Part shown: positions 1-8,353 of the stretch, in pieces
Position numbering within the stretch: the first letter of the stretch is position 1
Layout of the letters: every line of letters begins with the position of its first letter
Assembly (NCBI RefSeq): GCF_900115015.1
Contig: NZ_FOUZ01000005.1
Location: forward strand, 62,001-126,000
Origin: Algoriella xinjiangensis
GTDB lineage: Bacteria; Bacteroidota; Bacteroidia; Flavobacteriales; Weeksellaceae
DNA length: 64,000 nt
Direction of reading: 5' to 3'
Notes under the pieces: generated by a model
What the model was told of the DNA's origin: nothing
Database searches by the model: none
What the model saw: only the letters and a program-made list of their open reading frames with translations
Made by a program: the position numbers and the translations under genes

Positions 1-674
1 TATCCTTTCTTGTTATTTCGGCAATTGTTATTGCAAAAGAAAGTATCAACAATATTATTACACCACACAGTCAACCCGCACCATTTACGTTATTAGTTTT
101 GGGAGGAATTATCTTATTCAAAGAAATTTCTTTTCAATATGTTATGCGCAAAAGCGTAGAAACCAATAGTTCGTCGTTAAAAGCAGATGCTTGGCATCAT
201 CGTTCTGATGCAATTACATCGTTAATGGCTTTTATCGGAATTTCTATTTCATTGGTTATGGGACCAGGTTGGGAAGCTGCGGATGATGTTGCGGCTTTGT
301 TAGCTTCGGGATTGATTTTATATAATGCATATAAAATTTTGCGTCCAGCTTTAGGAGAAATTATGGACGAACAACTTTATGAAGATGAAGTAGAAGAAAT
401 CAGAAAGATTTCGTTAAATGTTTCGGGCGTTATTGCAACCGAAAAATGCAATGTTCGTAAAAGTGGAATGTACTATTTTGTGGATTTACACATGATTGTT
501 GACGGAAATATTTCTGTTGTAGAAGGTCATGAAATTAGCCATCATTTGAAAGATGAAATTAAAGAAAAAATGCCGCAAGTACAAGATGTTTTGGTACATA
601 TAGAACCAACTTTTGTATCGGTTAGAAAATATTTTCGTGATCATCAAATTGAAGATAAACGAGTAGAAGAATAA
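1..674 (+). CDS. Cation diffusion facilitator (CDF) metal efflux transporter, 3' part
   Basis: The reading frame is open to the left edge (first full codon at position 3), so the start lies outside the window. CDF proteins export divalent cations such as Zn, Fe or Co by proton antiport across the inner membrane. The motif AWHHRSDAITS is the HxxxD metal site of transmembrane helix 5 in this family. It is followed by the sixth helix and a soluble C-terminal domain of about 90 residues ending in VLVHIEP, which is the dimerising cytoplasmic metal-binding domain. Metal specificity cannot be read from this part. A bidirectional hairpin terminator follows directly, and the next gene converges. Confidence 0.88.
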   Translation, partial: SFLVISAIVIAKESINNIITPHSQPAPFTLLVLGGIILFKEISFQYVMRKSVETNSSSLKADAWHHRSDAITSLMAFIGISISLVMGPGWEAADDVAALLASGLILYNAYKILRPALGEIMDEQLYEDEVEEIRKISLNVSGVIATEKCNVRKSGMYYFVDLHMIVDGNISVVEGHEISHHLKDEIKEKMPQVQDVLVHIEPTFVSVRKYFRDHQIEDKRVEE

Positions 675-703
675 AAAAAGAGAAGCAGTTGCTTCTCTTT
701 TTT
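674..703 (+). terminator. Bidirectional rho-independent terminator between CDF gene and ompW-like gene
   Basis: Perfect inverted repeat AAAAAAGAGAAGCA / TGCTTCTCTTTTTT with a 2-nt centre. The T-tract on each strand lets it serve both the CDF gene and the convergent ompW-like gene. A second perfect 10-bp stem (CCTTTAATTT, loop TCT) follows at 708-730. Confidence 0.85.
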
Positions 704-751
704 GTTTCCTTTAATTTTCTAAATTAAAGGAATTATATAAGTGAGTTGGTA

Positions 752-1399
752 TTAAAATAATTTGAAACCGATACCTGTACTAATTAACCATGGATTTAAA
801 TCCACTTCAGCCGGAACATAAACTTGTCCTGATGGTAAAGCCGCACCAACTTCAACATCTGTATTTAAGTAAAGTTTTTTTACATCAACGTTCCAATAAA
901 GTTTATCGTTTATTTTATAATCAAATCCTAACTGAAAAGAGTAACCTAAATTGTTGTCATAAGCAACGCTAGTTACAGCTGCATTACGCCCTTTTCCTTG
1001 ACCTTGATCGTAGAAAATGGTATAATTAAGTCCAGCGCCAACATAAGGTTTTAAGTTTTTGGTTGGATAAAAATGATATTGAAGATTTAACGTAGGAGGC
1101 AATAACATAACGCGACCTAAATCTAAATTTCCTAATGCTGTATTTACAGCAACAACTTCGTGTTTTGATGTTCCTAAAATTAATTCTGCCGCAATATTTT
1201 TTGTAAAATAATAAGTAAAATCTACTTCAGGAATTAAGTTATTAGATACTGCAACATTTCCTCCAATTGTTTCAATTTTTGCATCTTCCATCGGAACAAC
1301 GCCAGTTGCTCTAACACGCATATGTAATTCTCCTGCTTCTTGCCCAAATGATAAAGTAGATAGTAATAATCCGCTCAACACTAATAATCCTTTTTTCAT
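752..1399 (-). CDS. ompW: OmpW/AlkL-family outer membrane beta-barrel protein
   Basis: 215 residues with a clear signal peptide (MKKGLLVLSGLLLSTLSFGQ). The mature part alternates polar and hydrophobic residues as an eight-stranded barrel does and ends in a C-terminal aromatic residue (GIGFKLF). OmpW-type features are the N-terminal MRVRATGV strand, the LPPTLNLQYHFYP stretch and KPYVGAGLNYT. The family forms small outer-membrane channels for hydrophobic molecules; the cargo here is unknown. The gene stands alone, convergent with the CDF gene and divergent from the acyl-CoA dehydrogenase. Confidence 0.85.
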   Translation of the reverse strand: MKKGLLVLSGLLLSTLSFGQEAGELHMRVRATGVVPMEDAKIETIGGNVAVSNNLIPEVDFTYYFTKNIAAELILGTSKHEVVAVNTALGNLDLGRVMLLPPTLNLQYHFYPTKNLKPYVGAGLNYTIFYDQGQGKGRNAAVTSVAYDNNLGYSFQLGFDYKINDKLYWNVDVKKLYLNTDVEVGAALPSGQVYVPAEVDLNPWLISTGIGFKLF

Positions 1400-1602
1400 A
1401 GTACTCTTGTTTTATCTTTTCTCTACTGCAATATTAGGATAATTTTGTCCGAATTAAAATGTTAAAAATCATACTTCAAAATGAGAGATAACATTTGGTG
1501 TTTTGCGAAAGTTTTATACCTTAAACACGCTGATAGTCAGTAATTTTTAATGAATTAAAATAAGATAATTAATTAAATAATAATAGAAGTCTTTATTTTT
1601 AT

Positions 1603-1610
1603 TATTTTTG
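1603..1610 (+). promoter_or_regulatory. Bacteroidota-type -7 box (TATTTTTG) of the acyl-CoA dehydrogenase gene
   Basis: TATTTTTG matches TAnnTTTG and lies 27 nt before the ATG at 1638. No convincing TTG -33 box is visible upstream. The box overlaps the alternative TTG start at 1608, which argues against that start. Confidence 0.6.
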
Positions 1611-1637
1611 ACAAAAATCATAATTAAACTCAAAAAA

Positions 1638-2780
1638 ATGAATTTCTTAGAAAACGAAAACTTAACATTAATCGCACAATCTGCACAAGATTTTGCAAAG
1701 CAATACATTCAACCTAACATAATGGAGTGGGATGAAGCGCAAACTTTTCCTGTAGAAGTATTTAAAGAATTAGGAAAAATGGGTTTCATGGGCGTTTTAG
1801 TTCCAGAACAATACGGTGGTAGCGGATTATCTTACGAAGAATACGTAACAATTGTAGACGAAATTTCTCAAGTAGATCCTTCTATTGGTTTATCAGTTGC
1901 AGCGCATAACTCACTTTGTACAAATCATATTTTAGAATTTGGTAACGAAGAACAAAAACAAAGATGGTTACCAAAATTAGCAACAGCAGAATGGATTGGT
2001 GCTTGGGGATTAACAGAACACAACACAGGATCTGACGCTGGTGGAATGTCTACTACAGCTGTAAAAGATGGTGACGAATGGGTAATAAACGGAGCAAAAA
2101 ACTTTATTACACACGCTATTTCTGGTGATGTTGCTGTAATTATGACACGTACAGGAGAAAAAGGAGCAAAAAATAATACAACTGCTTTTGTAATAGAAAA
2201 AGGTACACCAGGTTTTACATCAGGTAAAAAAGAAAATAAATTAGGGATGCGTGCTTCTGAAACAGCAGAATTAATTTTTGATAACGTTCGTTTATCAGAC
2301 GCAAACCGTTTAGGTAACGTAGGAGATGGTTTTAAACAAGCCTTAAAAGTATTAGACGGAGGTCGTATCTCAATTGCAGCTTTAAGTTTAGGAATTGCAA
2401 AAGGAGCATACAAAGCAGCTTTAAAATATGCACAAGAACGTCACCAATTTGGAACTGCAATTGCAAATTTCCAAGCAATTAACTTTAAGTTAGCAGAAAT
2501 GGTAACAGAAATCGAAGCTTCAGAATTATTAATTCGTAAAGCATCGTATTTAAAAAATAATAAAAAACCAATGTCTACAGAAGGTGCAATGGCAAAATAT
2601 TATGCCTCTGAAGCATGTGTAAAAATATCTAACGACGCCGTACAAATCTTTGGAGGATACGGATATACGAAAGATTTTCCAGTAGAAAAATTCTACCGCG
2701 ATTCAAAATTATGTACAATCGGGGAAGGTACAACTGAGATCCAAAAATTAGTAATCGGAAGAAATATTTTGAAAGATTAA
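1638..2780 (+). CDS. Acyl-CoA dehydrogenase
   Basis: A 380-residue FAD enzyme that introduces the alpha-beta double bond into acyl-CoA thioesters, passing electrons to an electron-transfer flavoprotein. The usual order is present: N-terminal helical domain, middle beta domain (WGLTEHNTGSDAGG, which contacts flavin and substrate) and C-terminal helical domain (RISIAALSLGIAKGAY, then QIFGGYGYTKDFPVEKFYRD). The catalytic glutamate of the IGEGTTEI motif is near residue 363, the short- or branched-chain arrangement. The frame can be read from a TTG at 1608, but that codon lies inside the -7 promoter box, so the ATG at 1638 is chosen. Chain-length specificity is not determined. Confidence 0.95.
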   Translation: MNFLENENLTLIAQSAQDFAKQYIQPNIMEWDEAQTFPVEVFKELGKMGFMGVLVPEQYGGSGLSYEEYVTIVDEISQVDPSIGLSVAAHNSLCTNHILEFGNEEQKQRWLPKLATAEWIGAWGLTEHNTGSDAGGMSTTAVKDGDEWVINGAKNFITHAISGDVAVIMTRTGEKGAKNNTTAFVIEKGTPGFTSGKKENKLGMRASETAELIFDNVRLSDANRLGNVGDGFKQALKVLDGGRISIAALSLGIAKGAYKAALKYAQERHQFGTAIANFQAINFKLAEMVTEIEASELLIRKASYLKNNKKPMSTEGAMAKYYASEACVKISNDAVQIFGGYGYTKDFPVEKFYRDSKLCTIGEGTTEIQKLVIGRNILKD

Positions 2781-2790
2781 TATAAAAGGA

Positions 2791-2821
2791 TTTGTTTAAT
2801 AACTAAAGAGTTGTATATTTG
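2791..2821 (+). promoter_or_regulatory. Promoter of rpsU
   Basis: TTTG at 2791-2794 and TATATTTG at 2814-2821, spaced 19 nt, match the flavobacterial primary sigma-factor consensus. The rpsU ATG follows 27 nt downstream. Confidence 0.75.
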
Positions 2822-2848
2822 CCATCTTAAAAAGAAATAGATAAAATT

Positions 2849-3043
2849 ATGTTGATTATACCAGTAAAGGACGGAGAGTCAATCGAAAGAGCTCTAAAAA
2901 AATACAAAAGAAAATTTGATAAAACAGGTGTTGTACGTCAGTTAAGAGCACGTCAGCAGTTTATTAAGCCTTCAGTTACTAAAAGACAAAAAATGAGTAG
3001 AGCAATCTACAAATTGTCTTTATCAGTTCAAGAAGAAGCTTAG
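2849..3043 (+). CDS. rpsU: 30S ribosomal protein bS21
   Basis: A 64-residue, very basic protein of typical S21 length, beginning MLIIPVKDGESIERALKKYK with the conserved ERALKxYKRKFxKxGV motif. bS21 sits on the platform of the small subunit near the anti-Shine-Dalgarno end of 16S rRNA. In Bacteroidota it is linked to sequestering that end, in line with the lack of SD sequences in this window. It has its own promoter and is followed by a hairpin that overlaps the next gene's promoter. Confidence 0.95.
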   Translation: MLIIPVKDGESIERALKKYKRKFDKTGVVRQLRARQQFIKPSVTKRQKMSRAIYKLSLSVQEEA

Positions 3044-3079
3044 TCTACGGTTTTAGACAATATAAAGAATTAATTTCTG

Positions 3080-3108
3080 TTGACCTATTTATTAAAGTTG
3101 TAACTTTG
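3080..3108 (+). promoter_or_regulatory. Promoter of xerC, embedded in a hairpin
   Basis: TTG at 3080-3082 and TAACTTTG at 3101-3108, spaced 18 nt. The -7 box lies inside the terminator-like inverted repeat 3084-3117, and the expected transcript start would be only about 10 nt before the ATG at 3125. Confidence 0.65.
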
Positions 3109-3124
3109 ATAAATAGGTTTTTTT
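3084..3124 (+). terminator. Rho-independent terminator after rpsU, overlapping the xerC promoter
   Basis: Arms of 16 nt (3084-3099 and 3102-3117) pair with a single mismatch and are followed by seven T residues (3118-3124) that run directly into the xerC ATG. Confidence 0.75.
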
Positions 3125-4024
3125 ATGGATTTTACGCATCAATTTTTAGATTATTTAGCACTCGAGAAAAACTATTCTGCGCTAACGGTAACAAGTTATA
3201 AACGTGATTTAGAGGATTTTATCAACTTTTACCAACAAGAAGAAAACACCACCGAAATTCATCTTGCATCTAAAAATCACATTCGTGCATTTATTATGTA
3301 TTTAACTGAGTTGGAGAAATCCGAAAAAACAGTTAACCGTAAATTAAGTGCGCTTCGTAGCTTTTATAGATACTTAATCAAAGAAAGGCAACTTACTGTA
3401 AATCCAATCGAACAAATCCATTCATTAAAACAAAATAAGCAAGTTTTGATTCCATTTACCGAAGCAGAACTAAATGATTTGTTAACGAATGAAGAATTTT
3501 TCCCAACAACTTTTGAAGGCGTGCGCGACCGTTTGATGATCGATTTGATGTATCAAACCGGTATTCGACGTGCAGAATTAATCAATTTAAAAGAAAATGA
3601 TATTGACCCTAATTTGTTGTCAATAAAAGTTTTAGGAAAAAGAAATAAAGAACGTTTTATTCCAATTTCTACCTTTTTGTTAGAAGATATTGCGGCTTAC
3701 AAAGAAGTGCGTAACAAAGAAATTGAACTAAATTGTGTTAATCTTTTTGTGACAGAAAAAGGAAAACCATTGTACGATAATCTTGTTTATTCCAAAGTAA
3801 AATATTATCTTAGTCTTATAAGTGTAAAGCATAAAAAAAGTCCTCATATGTTGAGGCATTCTTTTGCGACCCATATGTTAGACTCTGGAGCAGATCTGAA
3901 TGCGGTTAAAGATATTTTAGGGCATTCAAGTTTGTCGTCGACTCAAGTTTATACACATGGAAGTATAGAGAATCTAAAAAAAGTGTTTAACAAAGCTCAC
4001 CCACGTGAGAACAAAAAAGATTAA
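3125..4024 (+). CDS. xerC: Tyrosine site-specific recombinase XerC/XerD
   Basis: 299 residues, the normal Xer length. The N-terminal SAM-like core-binding domain spans about 1-90 and the catalytic domain about 105-295. All catalytic residues are visible: R148 (TGIRRAEL), K172 (LGKRNKERF), H241 and R244 (HMLRHSFATH), H267 (LGHSS) and nucleophile Y276 (QVYTH). Xer recombinases resolve chromosome dimers at dif. The position between rpsU and hpf, not next to mobile-element genes, supports a housekeeping role. XerC and XerD cannot be separated from sequence alone, so the symbol is tentative. The ATG follows a T7 tract. Confidence 0.92.
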   Translation: MDFTHQFLDYLALEKNYSALTVTSYKRDLEDFINFYQQEENTTEIHLASKNHIRAFIMYLTELEKSEKTVNRKLSALRSFYRYLIKERQLTVNPIEQIHSLKQNKQVLIPFTEAELNDLLTNEEFFPTTFEGVRDRLMIDLMYQTGIRRAELINLKENDIDPNLLSIKVLGKRNKERFIPISTFLLEDIAAYKEVRNKEIELNCVNLFVTEKGKPLYDNLVYSKVKYYLSLISVKHKKSPHMLRHSFATHMLDSGADLNAVKDILGHSSLSSTQVYTHGSIENLKKVFNKAHPRENKKD

Positions 4025-4026
4025 CT

Positions 4027-4326
4027 ATGACAATTAATGTTCAAGCAGTAAACTTCAACACTAAACCAGGTTTAGAGGAGTATTTAGGAAAAAAATTAGA
4101 GAAATTAGAAACATTATCTGATAAAATAATTTCTGCACAAGTATTTCTAAAACTTGAAAATACATCTGAAAAAAGTAACAAAACAGTGGATATTAAGTTA
4201 GAAGTTCCTGGAGATGATATCGTAGTAAGTAAAACAGGTCAATCATTTGAGGAATGCATTGATTTAGCAGTAGATACATTAAAAAAACTAATAATCAGAA
4301 AGAAAGAAAAAGTAAGCGATAGATAA
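4027..4326 (+). CDS. hpf: Ribosome hibernation-promoting factor / ribosome-associated inhibitor RaiA (short form)
   Basis: A 99-residue protein with the sigma-54-modulation/S30AE fold: MTINVQAVNF, GLEEYLGKKLEKLE, the basic DIKLEVPGDDIVVSK strand and a C-terminal helix ending in IIRKKEKVSDR. It binds the small-subunit decoding region in stationary phase and blocks initiation. The short length lacks the C-terminal dimerisation domain of long HPF. It starts 2 nt after the xerC stop codon, so the two are probably co-transcribed. Confidence 0.9.
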   Translation: MTINVQAVNFNTKPGLEEYLGKKLEKLETLSDKIISAQVFLKLENTSEKSNKTVDIKLEVPGDDIVVSKTGQSFEECIDLAVDTLKKLIIRKKEKVSDR

Positions 4327-4362
4327 AATTTGATTGAATTGATTAAAAAATAAGTATAAAAA

Positions 4363-4393
4363 TTTGGTTAATTCAAAAAACAACGTAAATTTG
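4363..4393 (+). promoter_or_regulatory. Promoter of the tRNA-Thr/tRNA-Tyr genes
   Basis: TTTG at 4363-4366 and TAAATTTG at 4386-4393, spaced 19 nt, about 65 nt before the first tRNA. Confidence 0.75.
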
Positions 4394-4457
4394 CAATCCG
4401 TTAAACATACAGAATTAACGGATTGTTCTTTTAAAAAGTAATAAATTTTTAAAAATT

Positions 4458-4531
4458 GCCGATGTAGCTCAGTTGGCCAGAGCAGCTGATTTGTAATCAG
4501 CAGGTCGTGGGTTCGAATCCCTCCATCGGCT
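4458..4531 (+). tRNA. tRNA-Thr (anticodon TGT)
   Basis: The 74-nt cloverleaf has acceptor arms GCCGATG/CATCGGC, anticodon stem GCTGA/TCAGC with loop TTTGTAA, and T-arm GGTTCGAATCC. CCA is not encoded. Confidence 0.95.
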
Positions 4532-4566
4532 CTGAATTTTTTAAATTTAACAAAATAATATAGGTT

Positions 4567-4648
4567 GGGGAGATACTCAAGCGGCCAACGAGGACGGACT
4601 GTAAATCCGTTGGTTTCACCTTCGCAGGTTCGAATCCTGCTCTCCCCA
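4567..4648 (+). tRNA. tRNA-Tyr (anticodon GTA)
   Basis: An 82-nt class II tRNA with a long variable arm. The acceptor is GGGGAGA/TCTCCCC, the anticodon loop CTGTAAA carries GTA, and the T-arm is GGTTCGAATCC. It lies 35 nt after tRNA-Thr and is probably on the same transcript. Confidence 0.95.
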
Positions 4649-4676
4649 CAAACTATTTTAAATTTTTTAAATCATT

Positions 4677-4706
4677 TTGCGAATTAGTATTTAATACCTA
4701 AATTTG
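4677..4706 (+). promoter_or_regulatory. Promoter of tRNA-Gly
   Basis: TTG at 4677-4679 and TAAATTTG at 4699-4706, spaced 19 nt. The tRNA begins 28 nt downstream. Confidence 0.7.
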
Positions 4707-4734
4707 CAATGCTTTATTAGAATTTAAAGTAAAT

Positions 4735-4807
4735 GCGGGAATAGCTCAATTGGTAGAGCGTCAGCCTTCCAAGCTGAATGTTGCGAGTTCGAGTCTCGTT
4801 TCCCGCT
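4735..4807 (+). tRNA. tRNA-Gly (anticodon TCC)
   Basis: The 73-nt cloverleaf has acceptor GCGGGAA/TTCCCGC, anticodon stem TCAGC/GCTGA with loop CTTCCAA, and T-arm GAGTTCGAGTCTC. Confidence 0.95.
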
Positions 4808-4926
4808 CAATAAAAATCTGGTGGAATCCAGTTTGGTTAATCTTTAAAGTGGTTGTTGAAACTAAATTTATTCAAGGTTAACATTAAATCAAGAAATAAA
4901 ATACTTTATATATCAATCAAAAAGTG

Positions 4927-4934
4927 TATTTTTG
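4927..4934 (+). promoter_or_regulatory. -7 box (TATTTTTG) of tuf
   Basis: TATTTTTG lies 67 nt before the tuf ATG. Only a weak T-rich element (around 4905) stands at the -33 distance. The leader between the box and the ATG is A/T-rich without an SD sequence. Confidence 0.6.
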
Positions 4935-5001
4935 CACTTGAAAATAATTTAAAGTTATTTTTTTAATTTAAGTATAACAATAGAAATTAATAAAAAGTAA
5001 A

Positions 5002-6189
5002 ATGGCAAAGGAAACTTTTAACCGTAACAAGCCGCACTTAAATATTGGTACTATTGGTCACGTTGACCACGGTAAAACAACTTTGACTGCTGCGATTACT
5101 AAAGTATTAGCTGACGCTGGTTATTCAGAAGCAAAAGCTTTTGATCAAATCGACAACGCTCCAGAAGAAAAAGAAAGAGGTATTACAATTAATACATCTC
5201 ACGTAGAGTATGAAACTGCAAACCGTCATTACGCACACGTTGACTGTCCAGGTCACGCGGATTACGTAAAGAACATGGTAACAGGAGCTGCTCAAATGGA
5301 TGGTGGTATCTTAGTAGTAGCTGCTACTGATGGTCCAATGCCTCAAACTCGCGAGCACATCTTATTATGTCGCCAAGTAAACGTTCCTCGTATCGTTGTT
5401 TTCTTAAACAAAGTTGATATGGTTGACGATGAAGAGTTATTAGAATTAGTAGAAATGGAAGTAAGAGACTTATTGTCTTCTTATGAGTACGATGGTGATA
5501 ACACTCCAGTTATTCAAGGTTCTGCTTTAGGTGCATTAAACGGTGAGCCTCAATGGGTTGATACTGTTTTAGACTTAATGGCTAACGTTGATGTTTGGAT
5601 TGAGCAACCAGTTCGTGATCAAGATAAACCATTCTTAATGCCAGTAGAGGATGTATTCTCTATTACAGGTCGTGGTACTGTAGCAACAGGACGTATCGAA
5701 GCAGGTGTTATTAATTCAGGGGAAGGTGTAGATATCGTAGGTATGGGAGAAGAAAAATTAACTTCTACTGTAACAGGTGTTGAAATGTTCCGTAAAATCT
5801 TAGATAGAGGTGAAGCTGGAGATAATGTAGGTTTATTATTAAGAGGTATTGAAAAGTCTGATATCCGTAGAGGTATGGTTATCGCTAAGGCTGGATCTGT
5901 AACTCCACACAAAAAATTCAAAGCTGAGGTTTATATCTTAACTAAAGAAGAAGGTGGTCGTCACACTCCATTCCATAACCGTTACCGTCCACAGTTTTAC
6001 GTACGTACAACTGATGTAACTGGAGAAATCCACTTACCAGAAGGAGTAGAAATGGTTTTACCAGGAGATAACTTAACTATTACAGTTGAATTATTACAAC
6101 CAATTGCATTAAACGAAGGTTTACGTTTCGCTATCCGCGAAGGTGGACGTACAGTAGGTGCAGGTCAGGTAACTGAAATTTTAGAATAA
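5002..6189 (+). CDS. tuf: Translation elongation factor Tu
   Basis: 395 residues, the normal EF-Tu length. The GTPase motifs are all present: G1 GHVDHGKTT, the switch RGITIN, G3 DCPGHADY and G4 NKVDM, followed by beta-barrel domains 2 ([13 protein letters not shown]) and 3 ([13 protein letters not shown]). EF-Tu carries aminoacyl-tRNA to the ribosomal A site. It lies between tRNA genes and secE/nusG, the common bacterial arrangement. A strong terminator at 6217-6249 separates it from the downstream genes. The codon choice (frequent TTA, GGT, GTA) fits a highly expressed AT-rich gene. Confidence 0.98.
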   Translation: MAKETFNRNKPHLNIGTIGHVDHGKTTLTAAITKVLADAGYSEAKAFDQIDNAPEEKERGITINTSHVEYETANRHYAHVDCPGHADYVKNMVTGAAQMDGGILVVAATDGPMPQTREHILLCRQVNVPRIVVFLNKVDMVDDEELLELVEMEVRDLLSSYEYDGDNTPVIQGSALGALNGEPQWVDTVLDLMANVDVWIEQPVRDQDKPFLMPVEDVFSITGRGTVATGRIEAGVINSGEGVDIVGMGEEKLTSTVTGVEMFRKILDRGEAGDNVGLLLRGIEKSDIRRGMVIAKAGSVTPHKKFKAEVYILTKEEGGRHTPFHNRYRPQFYVRTTDVTGEIHLPEGVEMVLPGDNLTITVELLQPIALNEGLRFAIREGGRTVGAGQVTEILE

Positions 6190-6216
6190 TTATTCTAATT
6201 ATATAATACAGAAGAT

Positions 6217-6249
6217 GTGGTAATCTTCATAGATTACCACTCTTTTTTT
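6217..6249 (+). terminator. Rho-independent terminator of tuf
   Basis: Perfect 10-bp stem GTGGTAATCT/AGATTACCAC with loop TCAT, followed by a T-rich tract (TCTTTTTTT). Confidence 0.9.
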
Positions 6250-6254
6250 ATTCT

Positions 6255-6325
6255 ACGGGCATAGTTCAATGGTAGAATAGCGGTCTCCAAAACCGTTGAT
6301 CAGGGTTCGAATCCTTGTGCCCGTG
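6255..6325 (+). tRNA. tRNA-Trp (anticodon CCA)
   Basis: The 71-nt cloverleaf has acceptor ACGGGCA/TGCCCGT, anticodon loop CTCCAAA and T-arm GGGTTCGAATCCT. It ends 15 nt before secE, so it is probably processed from the same transcript. Confidence 0.95.
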
Positions 6326-6340
6326 CTAATTTAAAACGAT

Positions 6341-6529
6341 ATGAAAGTCGTACAATATGTTAAAGATTCTTTTGTAGAGTTTAAAGAACACGTCACATGG
6401 CCAACTTTTGCTGATCTACAAAAAGACACAATTATTGTTGCAATAGCTACAGTTTTGTTAGCTATATTTTTATATGCGGTAGATACGATATTCACACAAG
6501 TGCTGAATTTTGTCTACGGCGCTTTTTAG
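6341..6529 (+). CDS. secE: Preprotein translocase subunit SecE
   Basis: A 62-residue single-span SecE, the short form typical outside the enterobacteria. An amphipathic N-terminal helix (SFVEFKEHVTWPTFADLQKD, with the conserved VxWP element) is followed by one transmembrane segment (about residues 30-55). SecE clamps SecY in the protein-conducting channel. Its position directly before nusG is the near-universal order. Confidence 0.95.
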   Translation: MKVVQYVKDSFVEFKEHVTWPTFADLQKDTIIVAIATVLLAIFLYAVDTIFTQVLNFVYGAF

Positions 6530-6563
6530 TTTGTAATACATCCCGTTTAGCAATTATAGAATC

Positions 6564-7112
6564 ATGAGTGAAAAGAAATGGTACGTAATCAAAACTGTGG
6601 CTGGTCAAGAGCTAAAAGTAAAAGATTACATTGAAAGAGAAATTCAATACCAAAATTTGAATGATTATGTAGGGCAGATTGTTGTTCCTATGGAAAAAGT
6701 GATTCAAATCCGTAACGGTAAAAAATATCAAAAGGAAAAAGTTCACTTTCCTGGTTACATTATGATAGAGGCTGAACTTGTAGGAGAAATTCCTCACATG
6801 GTAAAGAACACATCAGGTGTAATTAGCTTTTTAAGCGCAACAAAAGGAGGAAGTCCAGTACCAATGAGACAATCGGAAGTAAACCGAATGTTAGGTAAAG
6901 TTGACGAATTAGCAGAGAACATAGATACATCAATGTCTATCCCATACATCATAGGAGAAAATATTAAAGTTATCGACGGACCTTTTAACGGTTTCAATGG
7001 AACTGTAGAAAAGATCATTGAGGACAAACGTAAACTAGAGGTAATGGTTTTAATCTTCGGACGTAAAACACCTTTAGAATTAAGTTTTAATCAAGTTGAG
7101 AAGGTATCATAA
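6564..7112 (+). CDS. nusG: Transcription termination/antitermination protein NusG
   Basis: 182 residues. The N-terminal NGN domain begins KKWYVIKTVAGQELKVKDYI and contacts the RNA polymerase clamp. The C-terminal KOW domain (IGENIKVIDGPFNGFNGTVE) binds NusE/S10 or Rho in the family. It follows secE by 34 nt and is the last gene before the ribosomal protein block. Confidence 0.97.
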   Translation: MSEKKWYVIKTVAGQELKVKDYIEREIQYQNLNDYVGQIVVPMEKVIQIRNGKKYQKEKVHFPGYIMIEAELVGEIPHMVKNTSGVISFLSATKGGSPVPMRQSEVNRMLGKVDELAENIDTSMSIPYIIGENIKVIDGPFNGFNGTVEKIIEDKRKLEVMVLIFGRKTPLELSFNQVEKVS

Positions 7113-7184
7113 CCTTTCAACACAATTTATAAAGTAGAAATTTAGGCTGCTTCCACATAACGCTTAATTTTAAGAATTAAAAAA

Positions 7185-7625
7185 ATGGCAAAAAGAATTG
7201 AAAAAGTTGTAAAACTTCAAGTTAAAGGAGGACAAGCAAATCCTTCGCCACCAGTAGGACCGGCTTTAGGTGCTGCAGGTGTTAACATTATGGAGTTTTG
7301 TAAGCAATTTAATGGACGTACACAAGAGAAACAAGGTGCAGTGTTACCAGTAGTTATCACAGTGTATCAAGACAAATCGTTTGATTTCGTAATTAAAACT
7401 CCACCAGCTGCAATTCAGTTAATGGAAGCTGCGAAATTGAAAAAAGGATCAGGTGTTCCTAACCGTCAAAAAGTTGGAGCAATCACTTGGGATCAAGTTA
7501 GAGCTATTGCTGAAGACAAGTTAGTAGACATGAACTGTTTTACTATCGAGTCTGCTATGAAAATGGTTGCTGGAACTGCGCGTTCTATGGGTATAACTGT
7601 AAAAGGCGGTCAAGCTCCAGAATAA
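7185..7625 (+). CDS. rplK: 50S ribosomal protein uL11
   Basis: 146 residues with the N-terminal signature [19 protein letters not shown] and C-terminal rRNA-binding motif GTARSMGI. L11 forms the GTPase-associated centre on 23S rRNA. A 72-nt leader separates it from nusG; no clear TAnnTTTG box lies in it, so the gene is probably read through from upstream. It is 20 nt from rplA. Confidence 0.97.
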   Translation: MAKRIEKVVKLQVKGGQANPSPPVGPALGAAGVNIMEFCKQFNGRTQEKQGAVLPVVITVYQDKSFDFVIKTPPAAIQLMEAAKLKKGSGVPNRQKVGAITWDQVRAIAEDKLVDMNCFTIESAMKMVAGTARSMGITVKGGQAPE

Positions 7626-7645
7626 TTAAAAACACATTTTAGGAA

Positions 7646-8341
7646 ATGGCAAAGTTAACAAAAAAGCAAAAGGAAGCACAAGCTAAAGTAGAAAAAAACA
7701 AACTTTACTCAATCGAAGACGCATCTTCATTAGTAAAAGAAGTTAATTACGCAAAGTTTGATGCATCAGTTGATATAGCAGTTCGTTTAGGAGTAGATCC
7801 TAAGAAAGCTAACCAAATGGTACGTGGAGTAGTTTCATTACCTCACGGAACTGGTAAAGATGTAAAAGTATTAGCATTAGTAACTCCAGACAAAGAAGCC
7901 GAAGCAAAAGCTGCAGGTGCTGATTATGTAGGATTAGATGAATACTTACAAAAAATTAAAGAAGGTTGGACAGATGTTGACGTTATCGTTACAATGCCAG
8001 CTGTAATGGGTAAATTAGGACCATTAGGACGTATTTTAGGACCTCGTGGATTAATGCCTAACCCAAAATCAGGAACTGTAACTGTAGAAGTTGGTAAAGC
8101 CGTTTCTGAAGTTAAAGCAGGTAAAATCGATTTCAAAGTAGACCGTTACGGGATTATCCACGCTGCAGTTGGAAAAGCATCTTTTGATGCTGATAAGATT
8201 AAAGAAAATGCGAATGAATTAATTCAAACTTTAATTAAATTAAAACCAACAGCTGCTAAAGGGGTTTATGTAAGAAGCATTACGCTTTCTACAACTCAAT
8301 CAGTAGGTGTACCAGTTGATCCAAAAAGTGTAAACGCTTAA
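7646..8341 (+). CDS. rplA: 50S ribosomal protein uL1
   Basis: 231 residues, normal for L1. Domain 2 contains [20 protein letters not shown], the invariant family signature. L1 forms the mobile stalk at the E site and in many bacteria represses its own operon by binding the mRNA. The gap to rplJ is only 12 nt, so the long L10-type leader known from other phyla is missing at this junction. Confidence 0.97.
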   Translation: MAKLTKKQKEAQAKVEKNKLYSIEDASSLVKEVNYAKFDASVDIAVRLGVDPKKANQMVRGVVSLPHGTGKDVKVLALVTPDKEAEAKAAGADYVGLDEYLQKIKEGWTDVDVIVTMPAVMGKLGPLGRILGPRGLMPNPKSGTVTVEVGKAVSEVKAGKIDFKVDRYGIIHAAVGKASFDADKIKENANELIQTLIKLKPTAAKGVYVRSITLSTTQSVGVPVDPKSVNA

Positions 8342-8353
8342 AATTAGTAGATT

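Noticed and set aside
1925..2413. Long antisense frame inside the acyl-CoA dehydrogenase gene
   Set aside because: It lies wholly in a conserved enzyme gene, has no family features and is a by-product of that gene's codon use.
3125..4024. Integrase of a mobile element
   Set aside because: Length, context with rpsU/hpf and lack of att-like repeats or cargo favour a housekeeping Xer recombinase.
4808..4830. Small CTGG/CCAG hairpin after tRNA-Gly
   Set aside because: Only 4 bp with no T-tract; not enough for a terminator.
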